Origin: Haloechinothrix_A salitolerans
Lineage (GTDB): Bacteria > Actinomycetota > Actinomycetes > Mycobacteriales > Pseudonocardiaceae
Length of the DNA stretch: 64,000 bases
Reading direction: 5' to 3' (one strand)
NCBI RefSeq assembly: GCF_039544105.1
Contig: NZ_BAABLA010000106.1
Shown one piece after another: positions 51,505 to 61,049 of the stretch. Position 1 is the first letter of the stretch. Each line of letters starts with the position of its first letter. A program made the translations under genes and the position numbers. Under the pieces are notes generated by a model, which was given only the letters and a program-made list of their open reading frames with translations, did no database searches and was not told the DNA's origin.

Positions 51505-52935
51505 TCACTGTGCCTCCCAAACCGTTGCGAGCCGCGTCGGTTCGAAACCCGCTGCGGCTACCCGAGCGGCTAGCTCGCTGGTCGGCGCGAACACCGGGGC
51601 CGCGCCGGTGCCCGGAAGTGGCCGCGAATAGAGGCGGGTCGCGTCGGGACGTCCCGCGTCGCCGACCGGGCCGACCTCCAGCACTTCGGTCACGAAGCGC
51701 CGCCGATGGGGCCGACCGGCAGCGTCGGTGTCGTCGACCTTGACGACATGCACGATCAGGTCGATGGCCGATGCTGTCCACGCGGACGCCGCCTCGACCG
51801 ACAGCGGGGGAGTGCCGAGCATGCCCAAGCTGGCGATGCGATCGAACGCCACACCCGCAGAGCGGGCGTGCAGCGTGCACATCCCGCCCGCCGCGCCGTT
51901 CCCCAACCCGCGCAGCATGGCCGTGATCTCGCCTCCGCGCACCTCCCCGACGATCACGCGGTGCGGGCTCTGGCGCAGCGCCTGCTTGAGCAGGTCATCC
52001 AACGTGATCTCACCGACGCCTTCGGCGTTGGCCAGTCGCGCCTCCATCGGCGTCACCAAGTCGAGGTCGGTGTCGATGTGTAGGCCGAGCTCGTAGTCGT
52101 CTTCGACAGTGATGACATGCTGTGTTGCCGGGATGGCGTGGCACAGCGCCCGTAGCGTGGTCGTCTTGCCGGCCGACGGGCCTCCGGTGACCAGGATGTT
52201 GCAGCCCGCCCGGACCGCAGCCGCGAGAAACTGGGCCAGCGTCTCGTCGAGGGTTCTGTGTTCGACTAGGTCGTCCAGCGTGGTGTGGGACAGTCGGTGT
52301 CTGCGGATCGCCACTCGCGGCCGATCCACCACCTCGATCAGCGCGCCCAGCCGCGCACCGAGCGGGCCGCCGCCGGGCAGTCGCAGGTTGCCGAGCGGGT
52401 GCGCGCGGGAGAACTCACGAGACGTTTGCCCCTGGTGGGCGAACACCGACGTGAGCATCTCGACCAGCGCCTCGTCGGATTCCGCCACCGGATGCGGCCA
52501 GCGCTGCAGCAGACCGTCGGCCAGTTCGAGGAAGACCCGGTCGCAGCCGTGAATGTGGATGTTCTCGACATCATCGCGGGCCAACAGCTGCTCAAGGGGC
52601 CCGAGCCCGGACAGGCCCGCCATGACCGCGCGGGTGAGTGCCCTCTCGGTCTCCACGGTCGGGGGCGGGACGCCCCGTTCGGCCTGCCGCCGAACCCATC
52701 CCGACACCTCGTCTTCGACATGGCGGGCGGCGCGCGCCCTGCCCTGCGGCGAGTTGGCGAACGCTGTGAACGGTCCGTCATGCTCGAGACGCTCAGCGAC
52801 CCGGCCGCGGATCTCAGCAACGGTACCGGCATCGATCGCCGCCCATCCGGCAGCGACCCGCCGCCCGGCGCCGTTGGCGGCGACGGCGGCGGGCGTGTCG
52901 GGAACGAAGTCACCGGTCTCCCACGGGTGGCTCAT
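51505..52935 (-). CDS. tadA: TadA/CpaF pilus assembly ATPase
   Basis: 476 residues. Walker A ILVTGGPSAGKTTTLRALCH is at about 247-266, the Asp box VEDDYELGLHIDTD at about 277-290, Walker B SPHRVIVGEVRGGEITAM at about 323-340 and the His box GGMCTLHARSAGVAFDRIAS follows. The N-terminal CpaF domain has LGPLEQLLARDDVENIHIHG. It is the motor for Flp pilin polymerisation. The ATG overlaps the tadZ stop by 4 bp. Confidence 0.92.
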   Translation of the reverse strand: MSHPWETGDFVPDTPAAVAANGAGRRVAAGWAAIDAGTVAEIRGRVAERLEHDGPFTAFANSPQGRARAARHVEDEVSGWVRRQAERGVPPPTVETERALTRAVMAGLSGLGPLEQLLARDDVENIHIHGCDRVFLELADGLLQRWPHPVAESDEALVEMLTSVFAHQGQTSREFSRAHPLGNLRLPGGGPLGARLGALIEVVDRPRVAIRRHRLSHTTLDDLVEHRTLDETLAQFLAAAVRAGCNILVTGGPSAGKTTTLRALCHAIPATQHVITVEDDYELGLHIDTDLDLVTPMEARLANAEGVGEITLDDLLKQALRQSPHRVIVGEVRGGEITAMLRGLGNGAAGGMCTLHARSAGVAFDRIASLGMLGTPPLSVEAASAWTASAIDLIVHVVKVDDTDAAGRPHRRRFVTEVLEVGPVGDAGRPDATRLYSRPLPGTGAAPVFAPTSELAARVAAAGFEPTRLATVWEAQ

Positions 52936-53774
52936 GACTGGCCACCTCCGATCGCCGACTGTGCCCGCTCGGTTGTCGCCGGGTCCGGCTGCCGCAGCGG
53001 GGGTGGGGGTGGCCGCAGGTTCAATGCGTGATGCAGTCGTGTCCCCGCCGTAGTGGCCGCACGAACGAGCGAGGACCGCAGCGTGAACGGTTCGCCCGCG
53101 TTGACGCCATCGGAGAACACCCGCGCCGTCCGGGGATCGTCGGGCAGCTCGAGATTGACCCGGTGGCCGAGCGCCTTGCGGATGTCCCGTGTTCCGGCCG
53201 TCGTGGTGGCCAGCGCGGCGATCCCCAGCCGGTCGGGTTCCACGCAGCGTCCCAGCTCCGCCAGCGCAGGAGCGGCCGCCAGCACGTGCCGAGCGAGTGG
53301 TCGAACCGCGAGCAGCGTCAGGTCGGCGACGTTCAGCAGCGGGCGCGGGGTCCACCCACCGAAGCGGCCGGCATCGATCAGCACATCGCTGTGATCGGTG
53401 GCGCCTCGCTCGCGCACGGCGTGCGCGAGACGCTGCCAGCTTGCCGCGTCGAGGGCCGTGCGCTGCGCCTGACCATCCAGGCCACGCAACAGCCGGGCAC
53501 GAGGAGCCACCGGCACCACCTGAAGGTGCGGCTCCAAGGCGTCCGCCGCGCCGGCTCGTGTGTGCCGGGTCGCCGTCGCGTAGCTGAGCACCCCTCGATC
53601 CGTCGTGAGGTGGCCGTCCACCAGCCACTGGCCCAGCCAGCCCGCAGCCAGATCACCGCCACCGGGATCGCAGTCGGCGAGCAAGACCGGACACGGCCAC
53701 GCGTAGGCCAGCACAGCGGACGCCGTCGACACGCCGGGCGCGCACTTCGGCGACAACAGAACGATCACGGCCAT
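52932..53774 (-). CDS. tadZ: TadZ/CpaE-like ParA-family protein
   Basis: 280 residues from the ATG at 53774 (GAGGTGA upstream). The N-terminal strand AVIVLLSPKCAPGVSTASAV is a deviant Walker A in which the expected Lys-Gly-Gly-x-Gly-Lys is replaced, followed by VLLADCDPGGGDLAAGW and SDVLIDAGRFGG. Atypical P-loops are common in TadZ, which localises the pilus machine rather than hydrolysing ATP efficiently. Position before tadA supports the call. Confidence 0.8.
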   Translation of the reverse strand: MAVIVLLSPKCAPGVSTASAVLAYAWPCPVLLADCDPGGGDLAAGWLGQWLVDGHLTTDRGVLSYATATRHTRAGAADALEPHLQVVPVAPRARLLRGLDGQAQRTALDAASWQRLAHAVRERGATDHSDVLIDAGRFGGWTPRPLLNVADLTLLAVRPLARHVLAAAPALAELGRCVEPDRLGIAALATTTAGTRDIRKALGHRVNLELPDDPRTARVFSDGVNAGEPFTLRSSLVRAATTAGTRLHHALNLRPPPPPLRQPDPATTERAQSAIGGGQS

Positions 53775-53784
53775 CGCGATCACC

Positions 53785-54471
53785 TCACCGCCCCGGCCCC
53801 AGTACCAACAGCACCACGTGGCCGGCGGCCGCCGAGCTCGCCCGCTCAGCAACGGCCGCGCTCACCAGCAGCTCGACGGTGACCGCACCCTGAGGATCCG
53901 GCGCGCCCACCCCGAGCACCGTGGCGTCGAACTCCCCACCCGCCGGGTCGTCGATGCCGGTCTGCGGGTCGGCGACGGGAACGACGCGAACCATCCCGCC
54001 GGGACGGAGGCCCCGGGCAGGCAAGGTGCCCGGTTCCGTGCGCACCGCGACCACCACTTCGCCTGCGGCTGGGACACTCTGCTGCCGCACCTGACCGGGA
54101 GTGATCACGGTGCCCGCCGGGATCGTCGCGACGGCTGTGCGCCCCACGATGCTGCCGCGCTTGGTAGCCGCGACCGTCCGCGCGGGCCCGTCGGCCGCGA
54201 CCAGGGCCGTGGTCAGGTCGGCACCAGTGACGACGGCGCCGAACGGAATGTCACGCGCGGCCACCAGCGTCTCCACCCGCTGATCAACCGCCGAGAACAA
54301 CGCGTAGCTACCCGCCCCCGACGTCACCACCAGCGCGACCGTCACGGCCAGCAGCCACCAGCGTCGGCGGCGCGGAACCCGCGGCACGCGCAGTGTCCTA
54401 TCGGCCTGACCGGTCTCTCCAGTAGCCAGGCCGGGCCGGGAAAAGAGCGCAAGAAACTCCACAGAGGTCAC
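53785..54471 (-). CDS. CpaB/RcpC-like SAF-domain protein
   Basis: A 228-residue protein. Basic N-terminus (VPRVPRRRRWWLLAVTVALV), one membrane helix at about 38-60, then an SAF domain: ETLVAARDIPFGAVVTGADL, IVGRTAVATIPAGTVITPGQ. This is the periplasmic/exported CpaB family of Flp pilus loci. First gene of the compact tad operon, with 75 bp to the upstream stop. Confidence 0.82.
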   Translation of the reverse strand: MTSVEFLALFSRPGLATGETGQADRTLRVPRVPRRRRWWLLAVTVALVVTSGAGSYALFSAVDQRVETLVAARDIPFGAVVTGADLTTALVAADGPARTVAATKRGSIVGRTAVATIPAGTVITPGQVRQQSVPAAGEVVVAVRTEPGTLPARGLRPGGMVRVVPVADPQTGIDDPAGGEFDATVLGVGAPDPQGAVTVELLVSAAVAERASSAAAGHVVLLVLGPGR

Positions 54472-54546
54472 CTACCTCGTGTGCTTTGAATCGCTTACCG
54501 ATATGAGCCCGCCCGTACGGATGGGACGGGCCGGTTGTCCGCCGGG

Positions 54547-55521
54547 TCAGTTCCGCAACGACTGGGCCTCGGCCACTGCGAACGACTCGGTGGTACGGGA
54601 GATCATGTCCGGCAGCTCACCTCCCTCATCGGTCGCGCCGGTCGAGCCGCGCCAGCTCACCGACCAGCTGATCGCATACTCCGCCGTGGTCTGCTCATCG
54701 GGCATGCCATACGTCGAGCGGCGGAAAACCAGTCCACAGTCCGGGCTTGGGGCGTGCAGCCCGTACGAGCGGTCGTACGGGGTACCCGGCCCCTCGCAGG
54801 CGATCCGGTGCCCCATGCCCGAGTCGAACCGGATCCGGGTCGGACGCGCGGTGACCTCCGCCCACACCGGACCCACCTGCACACGCTGTGACTGCGTCGT
54901 CCAGTCATCCGGATCAGTCCAAATCCAGGTGTGCTCGTTAACCAGCGTCGCCGCCCGCCCATCCGCGAGCGTTAGCCGTGGTGATATGCGCGGCGTCGGC
55001 ATGGGTAACACCAACCTCTGCCGGGCACGCTCCGCCAGCTCAGCAGGATCCGGCAACACCGCCACGGGATTACCGCCGGCCGCGCCAGTACCGACTACCC
55101 AGCCACCGCTCGCGTCCGCGCACCGCACCGCGAACGCCTGCGACTCGTCCCCGCCGCGGGACCCGAGGTATAGGTCGGGCATCATCGCCTTCAGCGCTTC
55201 GACGGTCTTCTCGCCCGTCACCCCGCCGACGCTGGGGATAGGTTCGAACGTGCACACCGGCGCTGACCGCGACGACGCGGCGGCCGGCGTGCCGCTACCA
55301 GCGCGACTCGCATCGCTCTCAGACTCTCGCAGCCCGTACTGAGCAGTCATCCGCACGCTGGGGGATTCGGCAATCCTGAAGTGGTCACCAGGAACCACGG
55401 TGACCTGCCCGGACTCGTCACTGTCGTGATCAGCTAACGCGGAACCACCGGTGGGGAGCATCAACACCGCGACGAGCATGGCCGTCACGCTGGCGAATCC
55501 GAATCGCGGGAGTGGTTGCAT
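54547..55521 (-). CDS. exported hypothetical protein linked to the tad locus
   Basis: 324 residues from the ATG at 55521, overlapping the upstream stop (ATGA). The signal peptide is visible (GFASVTAMLVAVLMLPTGGS, cleavage probably after ALA at about 30). The mature part has four Cys (VCTFEPIPSV, AVRCADASGG, RIACEGPGTP, DCGLVFRRST), possibly disulfides, and Trp-rich strands (EHTWIWTDPDDW). Similar proteins without assigned function occur near actinobacterial tad genes. Confidence 0.7.
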   Translation of the reverse strand: MQPLPRFGFASVTAMLVAVLMLPTGGSALADHDSDESGQVTVVPGDHFRIAESPSVRMTAQYGLRESESDASRAGSGTPAAASSRSAPVCTFEPIPSVGGVTGEKTVEALKAMMPDLYLGSRGGDESQAFAVRCADASGGWVVGTGAAGGNPVAVLPDPAELAERARQRLVLPMPTPRISPRLTLADGRAATLVNEHTWIWTDPDDWTTQSQRVQVGPVWAEVTARPTRIRFDSGMGHRIACEGPGTPYDRSYGLHAPSPDCGLVFRRSTYGMPDEQTTAEYAISWSVSWRGSTGATDEGGELPDMISRTTESFAVAEAQSLRN

Positions 55522-56093
55522 CAGCACTCGCCGCCCGGGTAGTTGATGTCGGCGACTTTCCAAGTCCCATCGTGGCGCTTCAATCGGGCTTCGACCGGGT
55601 TGCGGGCGATACCGACGGTCTTGTGCTCGCCAGTCTTCGCGTCGGCAACGCCGGAGTGCGATGCGTCCTGGCAATCCGTGACCTTTGCTGTGGCGCCGTC
55701 GATCTCGACACCTGAGATACGGGCCCGCACTTCGCCGTAGGTCCTTTCCCCATTCAATGATTGGAAGCGGGCCGCTTGGAGCGAGATCTTCAGCTGTGGG
55801 TTGACTGCGACCTCGGCGAGTTGTTCGTCCCACCGTGTTTCGGACTTCTCGTCGAGCGATTGCAGCACAACCCAGAACTGCTTGTATGCGATCACGATGG
55901 CGTCTCGATCACTAGTCCGAGTCGCCGTGTTCGTGGGGGCGGTCAGTGTGCTGGTATCAGCAGGCGTCTTCGGTGCGGATTCGGCGTCACACGCGGTGAT
56001 ACCCAGTAACATGGTGGTCCCGAGCAGCAGAACACGCCGTCCGCCGCTGTGCCTGCGGGCGGTCTGTCGGGAATTCCACCTACGAACCACCAC
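55521..56093 (-). CDS. putative lipoprotein
   Basis: 190 residues from a GTG at 56093. Arg-rich start, hydrophobic stretch and lipobox LLGITAC (Cys at about 35), then a Thr/Ala/Pro-rich spacer. The mature domain (AIVIAYKQFWVVLQSLDEKS through TWKVADINYPGGEC) is NTF2-like in size and pattern. Coupled to the next exported protein. Confidence 0.72.
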   Translation of the reverse strand: MVVRRWNSRQTARRHSGGRRVLLLGTTMLLGITACDAESAPKTPADTSTLTAPTNTATRTSDRDAIVIAYKQFWVVLQSLDEKSETRWDEQLAEVAVNPQLKISLQAARFQSLNGERTYGEVRARISGVEIDGATAKVTDCQDASHSGVADAKTGEHKTVGIARNPVEARLKRHDGTWKVADINYPGGEC

Positions 56094-56228
56094 GACTTCC
56101 GATCAGATGACCCACTGACGCAATGACATCACATTGTGTATTCATTTGCTTACCATGGCGTGTCGGCTGCGTTCAAACGAAGCCGACGATTCAGGGTTCA
56201 AAACGAGGTCCCGTGCGAGAACCTCGGC

Positions 56229-56894
56229 TCAGTGGAGCAAGACCTCGAGCACGGTACCTGCGATCAGGGTGGGGCCCGCGGGGATGGTGGTAGACCTCCG
56301 TCGGCGCAGACACCAAACAGTAATGGCAACCAGCGAGGTAAAGCCGGTGGCCAGCAACATGCCTCTGGCCAGACCCGACACTCCGAACCAGCCGAGATAC
56401 AACGCGAGTGTCCCGTACAACAGGGTGTCGCCGCCGCCTGTGTGGCCTGGCCACAGTAGCTGTACCGCTGCCGCGATGGCCAGTACCAAAGCCGCGGACA
56501 GGATGGCAGCCAGGAAGGAAGTCCAGCGGTTCTCGATCATCGCAGCACCAGCAAGCGACACGGCTCCACCGAGCGCCATAGCTACCGTTTCGCGGTAGGG
56601 GAGGCGCCGGTGCTGAATATCGATGACCGCTAAGACCACGCCGGTCGCCACCAGCCACGACCACGCCAGCCAGGTTGCGGTACCTGCGTATCGCAGAGCA
56701 ACGAGTCCGAGCAGCACGCCGGTGACCATCGACATCACGGCCACGATCCGCGTCGAGGCCCCTCCACCGCGCCACCAAGGCAGGGTGGAGGAACAAGCCG
56801 ATAGCGATGCCCGCTCTGCCCATGCCGACAACGCAGGTCCGAGCAGGGCTCCAAGACAGGCTGCGAGTGCCGCGGGCCAGAGCGGCGCATTCAT
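56229..56894 (-). CDS. A24 family prepilin peptidase
   Basis: 221 residues from the ATG at 56894 (AGGG upstream; a GTG at 56921 is an alternative). Six membrane helices are visible. The two catalytic aspartates are in VVLAVIDIQHRRLPYRET and in the GxGD box HTGGGDTLLYG. It should process the Flp-like and TadE-like prepilins encoded from 49.7 kb down. The N-terminal methylase domain of PilD is absent, as is usual in tad loci. Confidence 0.85.
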   Translation of the reverse strand: MNAPLWPAALAACLGALLGPALSAWAERASLSACSSTLPWWRGGGASTRIVAVMSMVTGVLLGLVALRYAGTATWLAWSWLVATGVVLAVIDIQHRRLPYRETVAMALGGAVSLAGAAMIENRWTSFLAAILSAALVLAIAAAVQLLWPGHTGGGDTLLYGTLALYLGWFGVSGLARGMLLATGFTSLVAITVWCLRRRRSTTIPAGPTLIAGTVLEVLLH

Positions 56895-57157
56895 GACGGT
56901 CAGGCCCTGCGCTGAGGTCACACCCGTATCGAACGCGGCTTACGTCATCTGCGCATGCGTGCGACGCGATCACATCACTCGATAGTGGTATCGGAACGTC
57001 ACGGATGGCGCCTCACCCAGTCTCACGGGAAACAGGCACCTGCCTACGCGCACCGAGAAGGAGTGGGAAGCAAGCCAGGTGTACACGATTAATCCAATGA
57101 ACCGGGCTGTGATCTCCTCCAGCTTCGTTGAAGACAAACCGTGGAGAGTGCGTCTTG

Positions 57158-57520
57158 ATGCTCATGCAGCCGAGCAGTGACGAGCCAACTGTCACAGTGC
57201 TAGAAGGCCTGCAACGTCAACTCAACCACAAGTGGGCACCGCACGTGCTCGCGGCTCTTTCATACCACCCACACCGTTTCGGGGAACTACGTGACGCCAT
57301 TGCGCGTATGTCCGACGGAAAGCTCGTTGGTGAGAGCGTGCTTGCGAAGACCTTGCAGGACCTGCAAAGGAACGGGCTAGTCAAGAACACGCAGGACGAG
57401 TCCACGTGGCCGATCATCGTATCGACGTACGCCTTGACGGAACATGCACGTCGCAGACTGCCCGAACTGCTGGCGACCGCACGTCAGTTTCTTTCCGTAC
57501 CTGAAGATCACGCCGGTTGA
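57158..57520 (+). CDS. HxlR-family winged-helix regulator
   Basis: 120 residues from the ATG at 57158 (GGAGAG about 10 bp upstream; a TTG 30 bp earlier is possible). TVLEGLQRQLNHKWAPHVLA, RFGELRDAIARMSDGKLVGE, SVLAKTLQDLQRNGLVKNT and YALTEHARRRLPELLATARQ trace the HxlR fold, although the usual N-terminal Cys is missing. It is divergent from the prepilin peptidase and its target is unknown. Confidence 0.78.
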   Translation: MLMQPSSDEPTVTVLEGLQRQLNHKWAPHVLAALSYHPHRFGELRDAIARMSDGKLVGESVLAKTLQDLQRNGLVKNTQDESTWPIIVSTYALTEHARRRLPELLATARQFLSVPEDHAG

Positions 57521-58603
57521 GACGCTGTCGCACGGCGCCTCAATGCATCGTCCGCTGTTCGCGCGCCGTGGGCTGAATGAACCACGTCGCACGTTCGAGC
57601 TCCCGGAGGGGCACCACGCAGATGGATGGCCGTCTGGCCAGGGAGTTTCGACTGGCCGCTTGGTGATCGAGGGCAGTTTCCCGGTCGATCGGCCCGGCGG
57701 CAGTACTTGATGGCCACACGGACGCTGGACTTTCTGTCGGACGCCAGCCTGTCGACACTGCCCTCATCGGGGCGGAGCACTGCCGACCCATCAGCGTACT
57801 TGGGGCTGGGCCCAGCGCATTAGCAGGGGCCGTCAGCACGTCCGTGTAGACTCTGCGCAGGGCGACCAAGCACCCACTCGGTCCTGTGCGTTCGACCGCG
57901 CAACTCACTGGTCGAACGCACCACGCGGGCACTGCACACCACCCCGAATGCCCGGCGTGCCTTGAACGCCGCCCTAGCGATGGCGGGATAGCTGTCGTTT
58001 CAATCTTGAGCGGCATCGTTCCGAGTATCCCGGGCCGAGCCGAATACTATCGCGGCGACACCACTCCGCCGTGATCAGCGCCGCAGCCGCAAGTACCCGG
58101 AGCGTGGCGGTGGCAGCGCCGGGTGTTACGTACACCTCCACACCCCACGCACCGCGATCATCCTGTCCATCCCCGCGTGGGACGCGGCCATCCAGGCGTC
58201 GATGCGCGCAGCCGACGCGATCGCCGGCTCCTCAGCAGACGACACGGCTCGAGCTTCTTCGTATGCGCCACCTCAAGAGGCATTGTGACCACCCCGATTA
58301 GCTACGCTGCCGTAGCAATCGTCCAGCATACGTTTCCTTCTGAACTACGCCTGGCGACGGGACTGCGCCGCGACTATCGATCAGGCACCGAAAGTGCAGG
58401 TAGAGGCCATGCTGGCCTCCACTTCACTATGCGTGTGCGTTCTCCGTGCTCTCTGCAGTTGGAATGCCACCACGCCCAGCTTGAGAGCACAGCAATGGCA
58501 ATGGCGCGCCGAAAGTCGCCACTCTCGAAGTGGCTGGCGTGCCAGCCGGGCGAGTTCGCCGATCGTCCTCGTCGCTGACGCCTACCGCCAGCCAGGCTGA
58601 CCG
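57521..58603. other. 1.1-kb stretch without recognisable gene
   Basis: Only short frames without ribosome sites. One open frame ending at TGA 58286-58288 (containing HLHTPRTAIILSIPAWDAA) has coding-like content but no start and may be a gene remnant. Otherwise nothing is recognised. Confidence 0.4.
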
Positions 58604-59241
58604 TGCGACCGCTGGACCTTGCTGATCGTGCGCGAACTCGTGCCGGGGCCACGGCGCTTCGCCGACCTGATCGACGGTCTTCCGGGGGTAAGACGCAACC
58701 TCCTTACCGTGCGGCTGCGTAACCTCGAACGCGACGGCGTCATCGCCCGCCACGAGCTTTCACCTCCCGCTGCCCGTCAGGTGTATGCGCTGACCGATGA
58801 CGGTCGCGATCTGGCCGACGCGAGGACTCCGCTGATCGGCTGGGGCGCTCGACGGCTCACCGAGCCCAAATCCGGAGAGAGCTTCCGCGCGCGCTCGGCG
58901 GCCGTAGCGATGGCAAGCTTCGTCGACTGGAGGCCACCAAGGGGATCCGGGAGACCTACCAGTACCGCGTCGGAGTCTCGGCCTTCTACTTCGCCATCGA
59001 CGACGGCTCGATCCAGTTTTACGATGGCTGTGCCGAGGATCCCGCCGTCGTCGTGACCACCGACGAGGAGACCTGGAGGGATATCGCTTCGGGCAAGACG
59101 ACTACGTCAGCGGCGGCCGCCAGCGGCGCTCTCACAATCAGCGGCGACCGGCAGACCACCAAGTGCCTAGGCAGGATCTTCTCCCGCAAGGAAGTGCGCG
59201 CGGCGGCGAAAGCGGCTATCACCGCCGCACATCAACACTGA
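58604..59241 (+). pseudogene. frameshifted HxlR regulator with C-terminal sterol-carrier-like domain
   Basis: From 58604, CDRWTLLIVRELVPGPRRFA, DLIDGLPGVRRNLLTVRLRN and YALTDDGRDLADA give an HxlR/PadR winged helix. Near 58910 the coding frame shifts and continues as LRRLEATKGIRETYQYRVGV, IQFYDGCAEDPAVVVTTDEE and ISGDRQTTKCLGRIFS to TGA at 59241, an SCP2-like domain. Full-length actinobacterial relatives combine both parts. The N-terminal residues before CDRW are also missing, so the gene is doubly broken. Confidence 0.8.
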
Positions 59242-59852
59242 TGAGAACAGAGACCACCCGAGGCGAGACGGATCCGCGATGGAAGGCTCTGGCGCAGTTA
59301 TCGGCGCAGTCGGCGCCGCGCATTCGTACCGCAAAAACCACGAACAGGCCGTCCCGCCGGAGGCGAAGACCGCCTGCCATCGGCTCTGTCCCCGCTGTAT
59401 CACGAGCGTTCTCACCAACCGGTCGAACAGTCGCTGACACCAACGCGGGTGACGCCGTTTGGCCCCACGTCGGCCGTGCTTGGTGTCGAAATCAACGCCG
59501 TTTGATCATGAGGGAGGCTGGCCGCTAACAGGAGCGAGCACCGCAACGACATGGTAGTACCGCGCGGAACCCCCGGTCCGCGCGGGAAGAGGGAGGTCGA
59601 CGTGGACGCGCGAGCGGGCGAGCCGGAATTTCCGAGTTCCTGGCCGGCCGAACCGGCCCGTCCTTCGACGGTGCGTGAGCAGCGCAGGGCCACCATCGGT
59701 CATCGCGCCGTCATCCGTTCGGCCAGCAGTCGAGGTGTTCCGTCCGGGGGTGTGTGATTGAAATCGGCCCAGCGCCGATGTCATCGCCGAAGGCGTCGAC
59801 GACCGCTCCGTTCATCTGCCACGGGGGGTGCTGGACGCGGGTTGGCCAGGTG
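59242..59852. other. gene-free stretch
   Basis: 610 bases after the broken HxlR gene. Frames here are Arg/Pro-rich shadows without family content. Nothing recognised. Confidence 0.4.
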
Positions 59853-60113
59853 TCAGCGCTCGACTCGACGTCCGGTCCCGAGCCGGTCGGCTGGGGGTGT
59901 GTCTGGCTTGAGCTGGCTAACCAGTTCGCCGGGATCAACCTGGAGCACGTAGGCGAGGTCGAGCAAGGTCGTGAGGCTGGGCAGCATACGGCCGTTTTCG
60001 TAGTTGCTGATCGCGGCGACCGTGCTGGCTGCCTGGTAGGCGAGCTCGAGTTGAGTGAACCTCGCCGCTTTACGGTGCTGCCGTAGGCGGCGGCCGAGCT
60101 CGGCTGCGGCGAG
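59853..60113 (-). pseudogene. XRE-type HTH regulator lacking a start codon
   Basis: The 86-codon frame reads ELGRRLRQHRKAARFTQLEL, STVAAISNYENGRMLPSLTT and LLDLAYVLQVDPGELVSQLK, a clear XRE HTH. Directly upstream in the same frame is TAA (60114-60116), and no ATG/GTG/TTG precedes the HTH. The upstream DNA is abruptly AT-rich. Either the N-terminus was lost by insertion or deletion, or a frame error hides the start. Confidence 0.6.
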
Positions 60114-60233
60114 TTATAGAAAACAACAACTTGTTATCTAGTTATTTATAAACGTATAGCGTATCTCTGGTGCTTCTATCAAGGTTTCGACGTGCCGAAA
60201 CCGCCGCCGCCCATGTCCGCCGAGAGGGGCGAG

Positions 60234-60569
60234 ATGGGGTGTTGCATCGTGCGCACGACGGCCACAGTGAGCGCGATGTCGTTGTGTGCCTTGGCGCGAG
60301 CCCGGATCCCACAGGGGTGTGAGTGCGCGCTGGCGTTCGCACTGGCGGTGCGCGCCGGGCGGGAAATCGGTCCGGATACCGACGCGATGTGTCGCGAGTG
60401 CGGCACCTGGTGGTCGATGGCCCCTCCCTGGCAGACGTGGCTGCGGTCGTGGGACGGCGAGCCGCTGTGTGCCGACTGCGCGGGCGATCTCGAACTAGAC
60501 GCCGAACTCAGGGGATTCGCCCAGCTGACGGCGGATCTGGAGTCGTCAGAAGTGAGGGAGTTCGGGTGA
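60234..60569 (+). CDS. hypothetical protein with zinc-ribbon-like Cys pairs
   Basis: 111 residues from the ATG at 60234 (GAGAGGGG 5 bp upstream; a GTG at 60192 is possible). CRECGTWWSMAPPWQTWLRS and LCADCAGDLELDAELRGFAQ supply two CxxC pairs that could bind zinc. The family is unknown. The stop overlaps a GTG of the following frameshifted gene. Confidence 0.6.
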   Translation: MGCCIVRTTATVSAMSLCALARARIPQGCECALAFALAVRAGREIGPDTDAMCRECGTWWSMAPPWQTWLRSWDGEPLCADCAGDLELDAELRGFAQLTADLESSEVREFG

Positions 60570-60771
60570 AGAAGGCTGATCTCAAGGCGGGCGCGAGCTG
60601 TGGGTGTGCAACCCCCAGCCAATCCCCAGCCGCCGGTTCCGCCGCGCCAGGCACGAGATCCGGCCCCGTCAGGCGGACCATCCCGGCGGCTCCACCGTCG
60701 GCTACCTGGTTGTCCTGCTTCGCGTCGACGCGGCCCGCCGTGCCGTCCACCCGAGCAACTTGCCGCGCTGA
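60566..60771 (+). pseudogene. small gene with frameshift
   Basis: The GTG at 60566 overlaps the previous stop and gives VKKADLKAG. A frameshift near 60591 is needed to continue with ELWVCNPQPIPSRRFRRARH and STVGYLVVLLRVDAARRAV to TGA at 60771. The reconstructed small protein looks genuine; as read it is broken. Confidence 0.5.
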
Positions 60772-60944
60772 AGATACCGACAAGGCTGACCGGGCGGAGC
60801 CTAGCCATCTGGGACGCGGAACTGCGCAAACGCGGGGCAGAACTGGTCCTCATCAACAACGCCCACCTGGTGGGCGAGTATCACGCCGCCAACGCCGAAG
60901 AGCAGGAACGCGATGACCGGGAACCGTCCACACGGGTGTACTGA
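60600..60944 (+). CDS. hypothetical small protein (start unclear)
   Basis: The C-terminal 60 residues (IPTRLTGRSLAIWDAELRKR, GAELVLINNAHLVGEYHAAN) look like a real helical protein. The N-terminal part is the other-frame shadow of the preceding broken gene and no internal start is seen, so the true start is unknown. Confidence 0.35.
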   Translation: MGVQPPANPQPPVPPRQARDPAPSGGPSRRLHRRLPGCPASRRRGPPCRPPEQLAALKIPTRLTGRSLAIWDAELRKRGAELVLINNAHLVGEYHAANAEEQERDDREPSTRVY

Positions 60945-61049
60945 GCGACGTGTGTCACTGTCGCGCGATCCGCTCGCCCCTTATTCGGGGCATCCGTACT
61001 CTGTAAGTCACGCTAGCGGGGATATCGCACGACGATCGGGTGAATCGAC

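Noticed and set aside
50166..51743. 525-codon plus-strand frame
   Set aside because: Antisense to tadC/tadB/tadA; Ser/Thr/Arg/Pro-rich low-complexity product with no family features.
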